From Clostridia bacterium (lineage in GTDB: Bacteria > Bacillota > Clostridia > Oscillospirales > Acutalibacteraceae), in assembly GCA_017613735.1 (NCBI GenBank), contig JAGADF010000008.1:124001-188000 (forward strand): a stretch of DNA of 64,000 nt. Direction: 5' to 3'. The notes beneath the pieces were generated by a model. It had not been told where the DNA came from and ran no database searches. It saw nothing but the letters and a program-made list of their open reading frames with translations. Positions 7,271 to 15,648 of this stretch are shown here, one piece after another. Every line of letters begins with the position of its first letter. Positions within the stretch are counted from its first letter, which is position 1. The position numbers and the translations under genes were made by a program.

Positions 7271-8734
7271 CTAACCGATAAGCTCTATCGCGCCGTCGGT
7301 ATAACCTATGCTCTGAAGATAGGCTTTTGCGAACGACCTGTCGACAATGACCTTGCCGCTGACCGAATGCGAATAGGAAGCGACGCCGTTGTCGCCCGGA
7401 TTAGTTATTCCGAGAATAGCGGAATAAGTAGCGTAATCGTCATTCGGACCTTTTCCCGAATTGCCGATTACAAGACAGCCTGCCGAGCTAATCTGCTCAT
7501 CCGCGGATTTGGCAACGTAATTTCTGTTGCGGCGGTGGATGTTTATCGAAGAGCTTGTTGAGCTGTAATAGTCGGTACGGTTATAGTGGCGTACAACCTT
7601 CGCGCCCTCTACGTTAAGTCCCGCGCACTGGGTAGTGGCGCTTGAATGATATATCGTATGGAATCCGTAGATTCCCGATTTAAGCGTAGGCATCGGCGTC
7701 CCGTAATTGCGTGACGGGTCAAACGGGCAGTCGGGAAGAGTGGAACAGTTTTTGTTCATATACTTTATCTTATGGTTTTTCACAAGAACTCCGAGAGCGT
7801 TTTTCCTTAAAGAAATATCGTCCGTTCTCCCCGCCCCTTCCATAAGGAAAAGAAGAGTCCCGCTCTTTGACGAATCCGAAAGCTTTTCGGAATACTTACT
7901 GTTAATCTTAATAAGGGCAAGGAAGGATTTACTGTCGGTTTTTATTGAATACTGCTCGCAGGCGGATTTAATCTGAGACGGCGAGAATACCGCATTTTCG
8001 GTTACCCAACCCGCATAGAATCTTCCGTTCTGTCTTAAATAATAGGATTTACTGCCAATGGTGATAAATCCTGTCGCCATGGTTCCGTCCGACCTGAAAT
8101 AGTATTTATACTGATTGCCGTCGGAAAGAGTAATATTTCTCCAGCGGGTTCTCATAACGCCGTCGGAACCGAAATAATACTTATGATAAACGCCGTTACC
8201 GTCCTTGATATTGCGCCAGCCCGTGCGCATTATGCAATCCGAGCCGAAATAGTATTTTTTACCGTCAAGGGACGCGAATTTAGACTTGTACGCGACGCAG
8301 TCCTTTCCTATGTAATACTTTTTGTTATTCACTGATATAAGACGGCTTTTATAAGCTATACCGTCCTTGCCGAGATAGTATTTTTTGCCGTCAAGCGAAA
8401 TAAGGCGTTTCGTATACGCCGCGCCGTCTTTTCCGAGATAGTATTTATTGTTGTTTACGGAAATCAGGCGGCTTACATACATAGCCCCGTCCTTGCCGAA
8501 ATAATACTTTTTGCCGTATATTTCAACAAGACTGCTTTTAACCATATTGCCGTCCGAATCGTAATAGTATTTCTTTCCGTCGACTGTTTTAAAACCTGTG
8601 AAAACGGGCTCGGTTTCGGTTATTTCCTCAGCCGCAGTTTCGCCCGAACCGTTGGCAAAATAAGCCGTATCAAGCGTAAAAAACACGGCGGTAACGAGAA
8701 GTATTAAAATTGTAACGGTTAAAAAGCGTTTCAT
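7271..8734 (-). CDS. Secreted wall-binding-repeat protein with L,D-transpeptidase-like C-terminal domain
   Basis: 487 aa. An N-terminal membrane/signal segment is followed by about eight aromatic wall-binding repeats (residues about 50-245) nearly identical to those of the next gene. The C-terminal half holds SINIHRRNRN and then SSAGCLVIG, a His followed by an SxGC motif. This recalls the HG..SxGC active site of YkuD-like transpeptidases and of some phage wall-lysis domains. A peptidoglycan-acting enzyme held to the wall by its repeats is therefore likely but not proven. The ATG at 8734 has an AAAGGG site. Confidence 0.75.
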   Translation of the reverse strand: MKRFLTVTILILLVTAVFFTLDTAYFANGSGETAAEEITETEPVFTGFKTVDGKKYYYDSDGNMVKSSLVEIYGKKYYFGKDGAMYVSRLISVNNNKYYLGKDGAAYTKRLISLDGKKYYLGKDGIAYKSRLISVNNKKYYIGKDCVAYKSKFASLDGKKYYFGSDCIMRTGWRNIKDGNGVYHKYYFGSDGVMRTRWRNITLSDGNQYKYYFRSDGTMATGFITIGSKSYYLRQNGRFYAGWVTENAVFSPSQIKSACEQYSIKTDSKSFLALIKINSKYSEKLSDSSKSGTLLFLMEGAGRTDDISLRKNALGVLVKNHKIKYMNKNCSTLPDCPFDPSRNYGTPMPTLKSGIYGFHTIYHSSATTQCAGLNVEGAKVVRHYNRTDYYSSTSSSINIHRRNRNYVAKSADEQISSAGCLVIGNSGKGPNDDYATYSAILGITNPGDNGVASYSHSVSGKVIVDRSFAKAYLQSIGYTDGAIELIG

Positions 8735-8766
8735 AACATTACCCTTTTAAAATCATAATAAAGCAA

Positions 8767-8798
8767 CAAAACGACAGTTCCGACGAACTGTCGTTTTT
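8767..8798. terminator. Terminator downstream of upp
   Basis: The stem ACGACAGTTC/GAACTGTCGT with a CGAC loop has T-rich tails on both strands. It separates upp from the wall-binding genes. Confidence 0.85.
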
Positions 8799-8815
8799 GT
8801 CTGAAATAATAAGTG

Positions 8816-9445
8816 TTATTTTGTACCGAAAATTCTGTCGCCCGCGTCGCCGAGACCGGGAACAATGTAGCCGTGGTCGTTGAGGTGGTCGTCAAGAGCG
8901 GATACAAAAATATCAACGTCGGGATGAGCCTCGGAAAGAGCCTTGATTCCCTCGGGAGCGGCGATAATGCCCATAAATTTGATTGACTTGGGATTAAATT
9001 CCTTAATCTTGTCAACAGCGTCGATAGCCGAGCCGCCCGTTGCGAGCATCGGGTCGATAACAAATACTTCACGCTCGGAAATATCGGCGGGAAGCTTGCA
9101 GTAATAGGTAACGGGTTTAAGCGTTTCGGGGTCTCTGTAAAGACCGATATGACCGACCTTTGCAGACGGGACAAGCTCAAGAACCGCGTCAAGCATACCC
9201 GTACCGGCTCTGAGAATCGGTACGAAAGCGAGCTTTTTGCCGGCGATAACCTTTGTGTCGGCAACGTCAACGGGAGTCTTGACCTTTTTGGGCTCAAGGG
9301 GAAGGTCACGGGTAGCTTCGTAGCAGAGAAGCATCGTAATTTCGCCTATAAGGGCTCTGAATTCCTTTGTGCCTGTTCTTTCGTCCCTGAGAATTGAAAG
9401 CTTGTGCTGAATAAGCGGATGGTCCGCGATAAATACTTTTGCCAT
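8816..9445 (-). CDS. upp: Uracil phosphoribosyltransferase
   Basis: 209 aa, exactly the family length. The PRPP loop [10 protein letters not shown] is at residues 131-140 and the C-terminal uracil-binding region [11 protein letters not shown] is present. It makes UMP from uracil and PRPP in pyrimidine salvage. The ATG at 9445 has an AGAGGAA site. The gene lies downstream of rpiB, a common Firmicute arrangement, but also has its own promoter at 9479-9507. Confidence 0.97.
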   Translation of the reverse strand: MAKVFIADHPLIQHKLSILRDERTGTKEFRALIGEITMLLCYEATRDLPLEPKKVKTPVDVADTKVIAGKKLAFVPILRAGTGMLDAVLELVPSAKVGHIGLYRDPETLKPVTYYCKLPADISEREVFVIDPMLATGGSAIDAVDKIKEFNPKSIKFMGIIAAPEGIKALSEAHPDVDIFVSALDDHLNDHGYIVPGLGDAGDRIFGTK

Positions 9446-9478
9446 TTTTTATAATTCCTCTCTTAAGAATTTAAAACT

Positions 9479-9507
9479 ATTATACGACTTTATTCTTCCT
9501 TTTTCAA
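9479..9507 (-). promoter_or_regulatory. Sigma-A promoter of upp
   Basis: On the minus strand TTGAAA (9502-9507), a 17-bp spacer and TATAAT (9479-9484) lie between rpiB and upp. Confidence 0.75.
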
Positions 9508-9509
9508 GG

Positions 9510-9950
9510 TCATTTTGAATTTTCTATCGCGGTAATCTGGTCAACTCTGCGCTGATGTCTGCCGCCCTCAAACTCGGTGTCGAGGAAAACGTCGACAAGC
9601 TCCATCGCAAGACCCGTTCCTACGACTCTTCCGCCCATACAAAGCGCATTGGCGTCATTGTGAAGCCTTGTGTATTTTGCGGAAAAATAATCCGAACAGC
9701 ACGCCGCGCGAATACCCTTTACCTTATTCGCCGCCATGGAAATACCTATGCCCGTTCCGCAGCAAAGTATAGCTTTCTCGCATTTGCCCGACGTAACCTT
9801 TTCGCAGGTTTTCTGAGCTATCGGCGCATAGTCGACCGACTCGTGCGAATAAGTGCCGCAGTCGACATATTCTATTCCCCTGTGTTCAAGATGCTTTTTG
9901 ATGGCTTCCTTTAATTCGTAGCCACCGTGGTCCGCTCCCAATGCAATCAT
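9510..9950 (-). CDS. rpiB: Ribose-5-phosphate isomerase B
   Basis: 146 aa. GADHGG (residues 6-11) and the CCGTGIGIS loop with catalytic Cys64 are typical of the RpiB/LacAB family. It interconverts ribose-5-P and ribulose-5-P in the pentose phosphate pathway and supplies ribose for PRPP, which upp consumes. Its ATG overlaps the tsaB stop codon by 4 nt, so translation is probably coupled. LacA/LacB subunits of galactose-6-P isomerase are similar, but they occur as pairs and only one copy is present here. Confidence 0.93.
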   Translation of the reverse strand: MIALGADHGGYELKEAIKKHLEHRGIEYVDCGTYSHESVDYAPIAQKTCEKVTSGKCEKAILCCGTGIGISMAANKVKGIRAACCSDYFSAKYTRLHNDANALCMGGRVVGTGLAMELVDVFLDTEFEGGRHQRRVDQITAIENSK

Positions 9951-10639
9951 TTTTTATCTTCCCTTTCTTTTTTATTATTCAACTCCCGCTGAGCCTGAGG
10001 AAGCCTCAGGTAGACGGGAACAATCTGCGAGTAAGGAACCGCCGTGTCGGCTCGTTTTTCGGCTATAAGAGCGACGGACGAGGCGTGCGGAAATTCGTTT
10101 TCGGGTTTCGCCCTTACGCAGTCGAGCCTGTCCTTTAACGAGTCGTAAACGAGCTTTGCGCCGTCGCCGACAAATACGGTTTTTTCGTTATATTCCTTTA
10201 AATCCGAGCACAGCTCTTCAATCAGAATAGCCTTGTCCTCAAAAAGCCTTTCGCCGTTTCTGAACGCCGCGCAATAGACCTGAGAGCACCTCGCGTCCAT
10301 TACGGCGCAGACGATATTTTCGCTGTCTCTGTACGGAAAAGCAATAGCTTCAAGGCTCGAAACGCCGACGCATTTTTTGTCCTTCGCCTGAGCCATGCCC
10401 TTTACCGCCGCCGCGCCGATACGAATACCCGTAAACGAACCGGGGCCCGTTGTCAGGGCGTAAATGTCGATATCGTCGGGCGAAGCCTTCGCGCTTTTAA
10501 GAGTGAACGAAATCATAGGCATAAGCGTTTCGCTGTGGGTAAGCCCGATATTCGCAAATGTTTCGCAAATCACCTTTCCGTCTTCAACAAGAGCGGCTGA
10601 CACGGATTTTGCAGAACTGTCAATCGCTAAAATTTTCAT
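9947..10639 (-). CDS. tsaB: tRNA t6A biosynthesis protein TsaB
   Basis: 230 aa from the ATG at 10639, chosen because MKILAIDSSAKSVSAALV is the conserved start and GGGGG lies 6 nt upstream. The open frame extends 15 codons further but without family similarity. TsaB is an ASKHA-fold partner of TsaD and TsaE in threonylcarbamoyl-adenosine formation at A37 of ANN-decoding tRNAs; TTGPGSFTGIR is the family signature. It overlaps tsaE upstream by 20 nt and rpiB downstream by 4 nt. tsaD is not in the window. Confidence 0.93.
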   Translation of the reverse strand: MKILAIDSSAKSVSAALVEDGKVICETFANIGLTHSETLMPMISFTLKSAKASPDDIDIYALTTGPGSFTGIRIGAAAVKGMAQAKDKKCVGVSSLEAIAFPYRDSENIVCAVMDARCSQVYCAAFRNGERLFEDKAILIEELCSDLKEYNEKTVFVGDGAKLVYDSLKDRLDCVRAKPENEFPHASSVALIAEKRADTAVPYSQIVPVYLRLPQAQRELNNKKEREDKK

Positions 10640-11057
10640 CCCTTGCCCCCGTAATAACAATTTTTCTGTCATTTTCGTTCTCAAGCTTTGAAATGGTAAT
10701 ACTTATACAGTCGTCGGGAAGAGCGTTGAGAATATTCTCGCTCCACTCAATGCAGATAATTCCGCCGTTTTCAAGATAATCGAAATAACCCGTTGACTCA
10801 AGGTCCTCCCAGGTTGTGACGCGGTACATATCAAAATGAATGAGCGGTATCTCGCCGCCGTAGTCATTTACAATAGCGAATGTCGGACTGTAAGCCTCAG
10901 AGCAGCCGAGTCCTTTTGAAATACCGCTGACAAACGCGGTTTTACCCGCGCCGAGGTCGCCGAAAAACGCGATTACGTCGCCGCTTTTCAGCGTTTTCGA
11001 AAACCTTTCCGCAAGAGAAACGGTTTCTTCTCTTGAATGAGTGATAAATACCGACAT
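10620..11057 (-). CDS. tsaE: tRNA t6A biosynthesis ATPase TsaE
   Basis: 145 aa. Walker A GDLGAGKT at residues 33-40 and the HFDMYR motif are typical of TsaE (YjeE/YdiB). It hydrolyses ATP in the TsaB-TsaD-TsaE complex that makes t6A. The ATG at 11057 follows AAAGGAA. It is the first gene of a tsaE-tsaB-rpiB unit. A -10 TATAAT about 20 bp upstream of the ribosome site probably drives the unit, but its -35 is weak. Confidence 0.95.
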   Translation of the reverse strand: MSVFITHSREETVSLAERFSKTLKSGDVIAFFGDLGAGKTAFVSGISKGLGCSEAYSPTFAIVNDYGGEIPLIHFDMYRVTTWEDLESTGYFDYLENGGIICIEWSENILNALPDDCISITISKLENENDRKIVITGARDENFSD

Positions 11058-11120
11058 TTTTATTTCCTTTCGACAGTTTAATCAATTATATCATAAAAAA
11101 ACAATAAGTTAAAGTAACTC

Positions 11121-11148
11121 TTGAATAAATTTTCAAAATATATATAAT
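11121..11148 (+). promoter_or_regulatory. Promoter placed for leaderless transcription of rodA
   Basis: TTGAAT (11121-11126), a 16-bp spacer and TATAAT (11143-11148). The rodA ATG begins only 7 nt after the -10, so transcription should start at or next to the A of the ATG. No Shine-Dalgarno sequence precedes the start. Confidence 0.7.
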
Positions 11149-11155
11149 AAAAAAT

Positions 11156-12331
11156 ATGAAAAAGATTTTTCCGATTATAAGAAACTTCATAAAGGAAACG
11201 GACAAGCTCTTATTGGGGCTTTGTTTTCTTGCGTCCGTTTACGGAGTTCTTATGGTTTACTCCGCCACGAGATTTAAGCTTGAGGAAGGTCAGTTTATAG
11301 CGCGCGACGCCGTGGTAATGGGGCTCGCGGTAATCGTCGGAATTGTTATCGCGCTTATAATTTCGGCTATAGACTATGAGGTTGTAGTTAAGCTCTGGCC
11401 TATTGTTGCGGGCGTTTCGGTTCTGCTTATGCTTCTTCTTTTTGTAATCGGCGTAGGCCCGAATGAAAGAAGCGACGCGAAAACCTGGATTCCGTTAGGT
11501 CCTATTTATTTTCAGCCGTCGGAGCTTCTGAAAATCGCGTTTATCATAACTTTTTCAATTCATCTCGACCTGAGAAAAGACAAAATAAACAAGATAAAAA
11601 GCATTGCGCTTCTCGGCGTTCACGCGTTAATCCCCATAGGGCTTGTCGCGGTTTCGGGCGACATGGGCTCGGCAGTCGTATTTGTAATAATGACCGCCGT
11701 AATGCTCTTTTCCGCAGGGCTTCACTGGGGCTATTTCGCGGGCGGTGCCGTGCTTGTGGCTGCTGCTTCGCCTCTTGTATGGCTGTACGGCTTTTCGACA
11801 ATTCAGCGCGAAAGATTTCTGGCTCTGATTTACCCCGACCTTTATCCCGATATCATTTATCAGCAGGAACGCGGCATGAACGCTTTAGGCTCGGGCGGAT
11901 TTTTCGGTCAGGGACTTTTTAAGGGCATTTACACTCAGGGCGGACTCGTTCCCGAACGCGAAAACGATATGATTTTCACCGTTATCGGCGAGGAATTAGG
12001 CTTCGCGGGTTGTATTGCGGCTCTTGTGCTTCTTGTATTGATTTCGATTGAAATATTACGAATCGGCAGGAAATCAAGAGACGACGCGACGAGATATATG
12101 TGCGCGGGTATGGCGGCGGTTATTATCGGTCAGGTCATTATAAATATCGGAATGGTGCTTAAGCTTTTACCCGTTATCGGCATTACGCTGCCGTTCTTCA
12201 GTGCGGGCGGCTCGTCGAACCTTTGTATATATATAGGCATCGGTCTGATACTGAGTATTTACAGATACAACCAGACAAGAGACGCGTATAATTTCACGCT
12301 GACAAGAGTTTCAACTCCGTTTTCGGAATAA
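11156..12331 (+). CDS. rodA: SEDS-family peptidoglycan glycosyltransferase, RodA type
   Basis: 391 aa with about ten membrane helices. YGVLMVYSA ends the first helix; FQPSELLKIAF and a PFFSAGGSS motif near the C-terminus mark the FtsW/RodA/SpoVE family. RodA polymerises lipid II glycan strands during wall elongation with a class B PBP. RodA is favoured over FtsW/SpoVE by length and by the WIPLGPIYFQPSE loop, but the three are hard to separate. The start cannot be moved to Met28, although GGAG precedes it, because that would remove helix 1. A terminator follows. Confidence 0.88.
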   Translation: MKKIFPIIRNFIKETDKLLLGLCFLASVYGVLMVYSATRFKLEEGQFIARDAVVMGLAVIVGIVIALIISAIDYEVVVKLWPIVAGVSVLLMLLLFVIGVGPNERSDAKTWIPLGPIYFQPSELLKIAFIITFSIHLDLRKDKINKIKSIALLGVHALIPIGLVAVSGDMGSAVVFVIMTAVMLFSAGLHWGYFAGGAVLVAAASPLVWLYGFSTIQRERFLALIYPDLYPDIIYQQERGMNALGSGGFFGQGLFKGIYTQGGLVPERENDMIFTVIGEELGFAGCIAALVLLVLISIEILRIGRKSRDDATRYMCAGMAAVIIGQVIINIGMVLKLLPVIGITLPFFSAGGSSNLCIYIGIGLILSIYRYNQTRDAYNFTLTRVSTPFSE

Positions 12332-12340
12332 TAATAAAAC

Positions 12341-12383
12341 AAAAAATAACGGCTTCCTGTTTTTACGGGAAGCCGTTATTTTT
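12341..12383. terminator. Convergent terminator between rodA and spo0A
   Basis: The stem AATAACGGCTTCC/GGGAAGCCGTTATT is followed by T on the plus strand and by T (from the A run) on the minus strand. It touches the spo0A stop codon. Confidence 0.85.
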
Positions 12384-13143
12384 ATGAAGATTTTAATTTA
12401 AGGCGAAGGCGGTCGCTTATCATGGCAATAAACTCGCTGTTTGTCGGTTTGCCGCGTGAATTCTGTATCGTATAGCCGAAATACGAGCTTAAAACGTCGA
12501 CGTCTCCCCTGTCCCACGCGACCTCGATAGCGTGGCGTATTGCCCTTTCAACTCTTGAGGCGGTTGTCGAATACTCCTTGGCGACAGTCGGGTAAAGAAT
12601 CTTCGTTACGGAATTCATTATCTCACCGTCGTTTACCGACATAATAATCGCGCTGCGCAGGTACTGATAGCCCGTTATATGGGCGGGCACGCCTATCTGG
12701 TGCATTATTTCGCTGACAAGCACCTGAAGGTCGGGCTCGCTTCTGTTAATTCTGTCGGCGCCCTTCTGCCAGCCGGTGAGAAGACGGATTCTCTCGGCAA
12801 GAATGTTGACGTCGAAGGGTTTAAGGAAATAGTAGTCCGCGCCCGCGTTTAATATCTCGCGTTCAAGGTCGGGGTTGTCCGACGAAGACATAACAAGAAC
12901 GGTTATCTTCTTGTTAAGCTTCATTTTATTAAGCTCCTTAAGTACCTCAAGCGCGTCAATTTTCGGCATAAAGGTATCCATAAGAAGCACGTCGGGCATA
13001 TCGGTTTTTATTCTCGAAAGCACCTTTTCGCCGTCTTTTTCGCAGAGCTTGACGTCAAAGCCGCCGCCTTTGAGCGTTGATGAAATCATCCGCGAAAACT
13101 GACTGCCGTCTTCGGCAAGCAGTAATTTGAGTGTTTTTTCCAT
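12382..13143 (-). CDS. spo0A: Sporulation master response regulator Spo0A
   Basis: 253 aa. The receiver domain (1-120) has acidic residues Glu11/Asp12, phospho-acceptor Asp56 (LLMDTFMP) and Lys108 (LKPFD). The C-terminal DNA-binding Spo0A_C domain (about 145-250) has the very conserved [17 protein letters not shown] helix and [10 protein letters not shown]. Phosphorylated Spo0A commits the cell to sporulation. The ATG at 13143 has GGGAGGA. It follows spoIVB as in Bacillus, but has its own promoter with a 0A box. Confidence 0.98.
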   Translation of the reverse strand: MEKTLKLLLAEDGSQFSRMISSTLKGGGFDVKLCEKDGEKVLSRIKTDMPDVLLMDTFMPKIDALEVLKELNKMKLNKKITVLVMSSSDNPDLEREILNAGADYYFLKPFDVNILAERIRLLTGWQKGADRINRSEPDLQVLVSEIMHQIGVPAHITGYQYLRSAIIMSVNDGEIMNSVTKILYPTVAKEYSTTASRVERAIRHAIEVAWDRGDVDVLSSYFGYTIQNSRGKPTNSEFIAMISDRLRLKLKSS

Positions 13144-13174
13144 TTTTTATTCCTCCCGGTTTTATTTTTACCAT

Positions 13175-13203
13175 ATTTTACCATTTATGTAAATAATTGG
13201 CAA
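13175..13203 (-). promoter_or_regulatory. Sigma-A promoter of spo0A
   Basis: On the minus strand TTGCCA (13198-13203), a 17-bp spacer and TAAAAT (13175-13180) lie about 30 bp upstream of the spo0A start. This looks like a vegetative promoter. No convincing sigma-H elements are seen. Confidence 0.7.
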
Positions 13204-13206
13204 TAG

Positions 13207-13216
13207 TTTCGACAAA
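13207..13216 (-). promoter_or_regulatory. Spo0A-binding site (0A box) upstream of spo0A
   Basis: On the minus strand TTTGTCGAAA contains the 0A box core TGTCGAA. It ends 3 bp upstream of the -35 hexamer of the spo0A promoter, where bound Spo0A~P could touch RNA polymerase. This suggests autoregulation. The box identity rests on the known consensus; the regulatory sign is inferred. Confidence 0.7.
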
Positions 13217-13244
13217 AAAACAACTAAAATTTTTTTGAAAAACA

Positions 13245-13278
13245 AAAAAACGGCAGGGATGCGAAATCCTTGCCGTTC
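13245..13278 (-). terminator. Terminator downstream of spoIVB
   Basis: On the minus strand ACGGCAAGGATT pairs with ATCCCTGCCGT and is followed by seven T residues. It separates spoIVB from spo0A, so the two need not be cotranscribed. Confidence 0.85.
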
Positions 13279-13282
13279 TTTG

Positions 13283-14506
13283 TCAGGCAGCCGTTTTCAG
13301 TTTTTCGTTAAATTCTTCAGCTTCATTTATCATATTTTCCGCAAAAATGCCATAGCCCTGCAAAGGGTTATTGACGAATACGTGAGTTACCGCGCCGACA
13401 AGCTTATTATTCTGAATAATGGGAGAACCGCTCATTCCCTGAACAATTCCGCCCGTTTTTTCAATAAGTCTTTCATCGGTTACCTCTATAACCATATTTC
13501 TGAGATTCCCGTCGGACGATAAGTTGAGCTTAATGATATTTATATCAAAATACTCAGGTCCGTTTTCATCAACCGTCGCTTTTATCTGCGCTTTGCCCGT
13601 AGAAATTTCCTGCCTGAGCGCCACGGGTATTTTTTCATTATCTGAAGGTGTTTGACTTAACAGTCCGAATACTCCCCTGTCGCCGTTTTCAAATAAGTCG
13701 CCGAGCTTTTCTTCGGTAAAGGAACCGTAAAGCTCTCCCGCCGCCTGCCTTGTGCCCCTGATACAGCCGTTGATATCGGCTTTTACCGCTTCGCCGCCCG
13801 AAATGGGTACAGTCTGCCCCGTGTCAATATCCGTCACCGCGTGACCGAGTCCGCCGAAAACATTTTCATCGGTGTAAAAGGTCATTGTTCCTATTCCGGC
13901 GAAAGAATCCCTTATCCACATTCCCGCTTTAAGGACACCGCCGTCTGACCTGACGGGCGTAAAACTTACTTTTATCTCTTTCCCGTCTCTTTCAATTATC
14001 ATTTCAATACTTTTTCCTTTGCTGACCGCAATCGCATTGGTAACATCCGCGCTTGACGAAACGGGCTTTGAATTCATTTTTCTTATTATATCGCCCGTTT
14101 TCAGTCCCGCTTTTTTCGCAGGGCTTAAGGAGCCGTCCTCCGATACGGTTTCGTCGACGCTTACAATAAGAACGCCGTCGGAATAAAGCTTTAAACCGAA
14201 GGTCTGACCCGATGGGTAAACGTAGACCCGGTCGCTTCGCGTCACATTCACTTTTTTAACGGGGAAAATCCCGAGTAATGAATAAAAGGCGTTATCTTCG
14301 TTTTCTGTTTTTTCGGCGTCAAATGTCCGTACCTGCCCGTCGGAGGACACGGACTGAACCGTATAGATGACGTTTTTTGAATTGTCATTCCCGTTTCCGG
14401 TTACAATACTGTCGGGTAAAACGAAATAGCCGATTACCGACAAAGCTATAATCAAAAGGCAAAAGCAAAGGCAAAATGCGCTTATCATCTTAAAAACCAG
14501 CCGCAT
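13283..14506 (-). CDS. spoIVB: SpoIVB serine peptidase (S55), sporulation checkpoint protease
   Basis: 407 aa. An N-terminal membrane helix (7-28) precedes a PDZ domain (about 105-185) and an S55 peptidase domain with GHAVTD (His222) and GMSGSPI (predicted catalytic Ser359). In Bacillus, SpoIVB is made in the forespore and cleaves SpoIVFA across the intermembrane space, which triggers pro-sigma-K processing. It lies directly before spo0A, a conserved pairing. The ATG at 14506 has GGAGGTG with a small hairpin just upstream. I could not recognise a sigma-F/G promoter. Confidence 0.96.
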   Translation of the reverse strand: MRLVFKMISAFCLCFCLLIIALSVIGYFVLPDSIVTGNGNDNSKNVIYTVQSVSSDGQVRTFDAEKTENEDNAFYSLLGIFPVKKVNVTRSDRVYVYPSGQTFGLKLYSDGVLIVSVDETVSEDGSLSPAKKAGLKTGDIIRKMNSKPVSSSADVTNAIAVSKGKSIEMIIERDGKEIKVSFTPVRSDGGVLKAGMWIRDSFAGIGTMTFYTDENVFGGLGHAVTDIDTGQTVPISGGEAVKADINGCIRGTRQAAGELYGSFTEEKLGDLFENGDRGVFGLLSQTPSDNEKIPVALRQEISTGKAQIKATVDENGPEYFDINIIKLNLSSDGNLRNMVIEVTDERLIEKTGGIVQGMSGSPIIQNNKLVGAVTHVFVNNPLQGYGIFAENMINEAEEFNEKLKTAA

Positions 14507-14517
14507 TTTTCACCTCC

Positions 14518-14539
14518 GATGCAGTCAAAAACAACTGCA
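14518..14539 (-). promoter_or_regulatory. Short hairpin abutting the spoIVB ribosome site
   Basis: ATGCAGT and ACTGCAT pair around an 8-nt loop (TGTTTTTG) immediately 5' of the CGGAGGTG of spoIVB. There is no T tract, so it is not a terminator. It may be a leader structure affecting mRNA stability or translation. Confidence 0.4.
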
Positions 14540-14583
14540 TTTTCATTTTTGACAAAAACGCGGCTTTTATTTAAGGGAAAAAT

Positions 14584-14625
14584 TAATCCCCGCGTTATTT
14601 TCTGATAACGCAGGGATTTTTTTGT
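14584..14625. terminator. Terminator downstream of pfkA
   Basis: On the minus strand ATCCCTGCGTTATC pairs with ATAACGCGGGGAT and is followed by TAATTTTT. The plus strand shows a stronger T run. It lies between the pfkA stop codon and spoIVB. Confidence 0.75.
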
Positions 14626-14634
14626 TTTTGTTTT

Positions 14635-15597
14635 TTAAATTGAAATTTCGTGAGCCATATGATAGGTATCAAGATTAATGCTCTTTTTCATATTAAGCGC
14701 TTCGTAAATGTCAAAATCGACAATTTCGCCTTTCTGGGAAGCGACAACGCGGTTGCCGATTCCGTCAAGCAGAAGCTTGACAGCATAATTGCCCATTTCG
14801 CTTGCTACGACGCGGTCGCGTACTGTCGGCGAGCCGCCGCGCTGAACATGGCCGAGAACCGTAGCCCTTGTTTCAACGCCGGTCTGGGCTTCAATCTGTT
14901 TAGCCATTTCCGCAACGCCGCCGATACCCTCGGCAACAACTATAATAAAGTGCTTTTTATCGGTTTCCTGAGTTTTTCTCATTCTGTCGATAACGTCGCG
15001 CTGGAAATCAAATTCAACCTCGGGAATGAGAATTGACGTTGCGCCGACCGCAATACCCGCGTGAAGCGCAAGATAACCCGCGCGTCTTCCCATAACCTCA
15101 ATAACCGAGCAACGGTCGTGAGATTCGGTCGTGTCGCGGACTCTGTCAACCATCTGCATAATCGTATTCATAGCCGTATCATAGCCAATAGTGTAGTCGC
15201 AGCAGGCAATATCGTTATCAATAGTGCCGGGAATGCCTACGCAGTTGATACCGCGAAGAGACAAATCCCTCGCGCCCCTGAAAGAGCCGTCGCCGCCTAT
15301 AACGACGATACCTTCTATGCCGACCTGCTTGCAGACGTCCATAGCCTTTTTCATGCCCTCTTCGGTTTTGAATTCGGGACTTCTTGCAGTATAGAGCATT
15401 GTGCCGCCGCGATGAATAATGTCAGAAACGCTTCTCAAATTCATTTCAAACATATCGCCCGACATAAGCCCGTTATAACCTCTGCGAATACCCATAACGC
15501 GCATACCGTTCTGAACGCCGGTACGTACAACCGCGCGGATTGCCGCGTTCATACCCGGAGCGTCGCCGCCGCTGGTTAAAACACCTATAGTTCTCAT
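14635..15597 (-). CDS. pfkA: ATP-dependent 6-phosphofructokinase
   Basis: 320 aa from the ATG at 15597, which has GAGGTG 6 nt upstream and gives the standard start MRTIGVLTSGGDAPGMNA. A GTG nine bases earlier is open but not better. Motifs: GGDGSFRGA (ATP/Mg), PGTIDND (fructose-6-P binding, catalytic Asp) and MGRRAGYLA. It phosphorylates fructose-6-phosphate, the committing step of glycolysis. It has its own promoter after dnaE and a terminator downstream. Confidence 0.97.
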   Translation of the reverse strand: MRTIGVLTSGGDAPGMNAAIRAVVRTGVQNGMRVMGIRRGYNGLMSGDMFEMNLRSVSDIIHRGGTMLYTARSPEFKTEEGMKKAMDVCKQVGIEGIVVIGGDGSFRGARDLSLRGINCVGIPGTIDNDIACCDYTIGYDTAMNTIMQMVDRVRDTTESHDRCSVIEVMGRRAGYLALHAGIAVGATSILIPEVEFDFQRDVIDRMRKTQETDKKHFIIVVAEGIGGVAEMAKQIEAQTGVETRATVLGHVQRGGSPTVRDRVVASEMGNYAVKLLLDGIGNRVVASQKGEIVDFDIYEALNMKKSINLDTYHMAHEISI

Positions 15598-15648
15598 TTC
15601 ATTCACCTCAGGTTTATATACATTTAAATATAAATTGCTTGAGTAAAA

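Noticed and set aside
5916-8734. Regular 63-bp repeats as a CRISPR-like or tandem non-coding array
   Set aside because: The repeats are in frame inside two signal-peptide-bearing genes and encode aromatic wall-binding modules.
11210-11245. Alternative rodA start at Met28 with GGAG upstream
   Set aside because: It would delete most of the first membrane helix, which is conserved in SEDS proteins up to the MVYSA motif.
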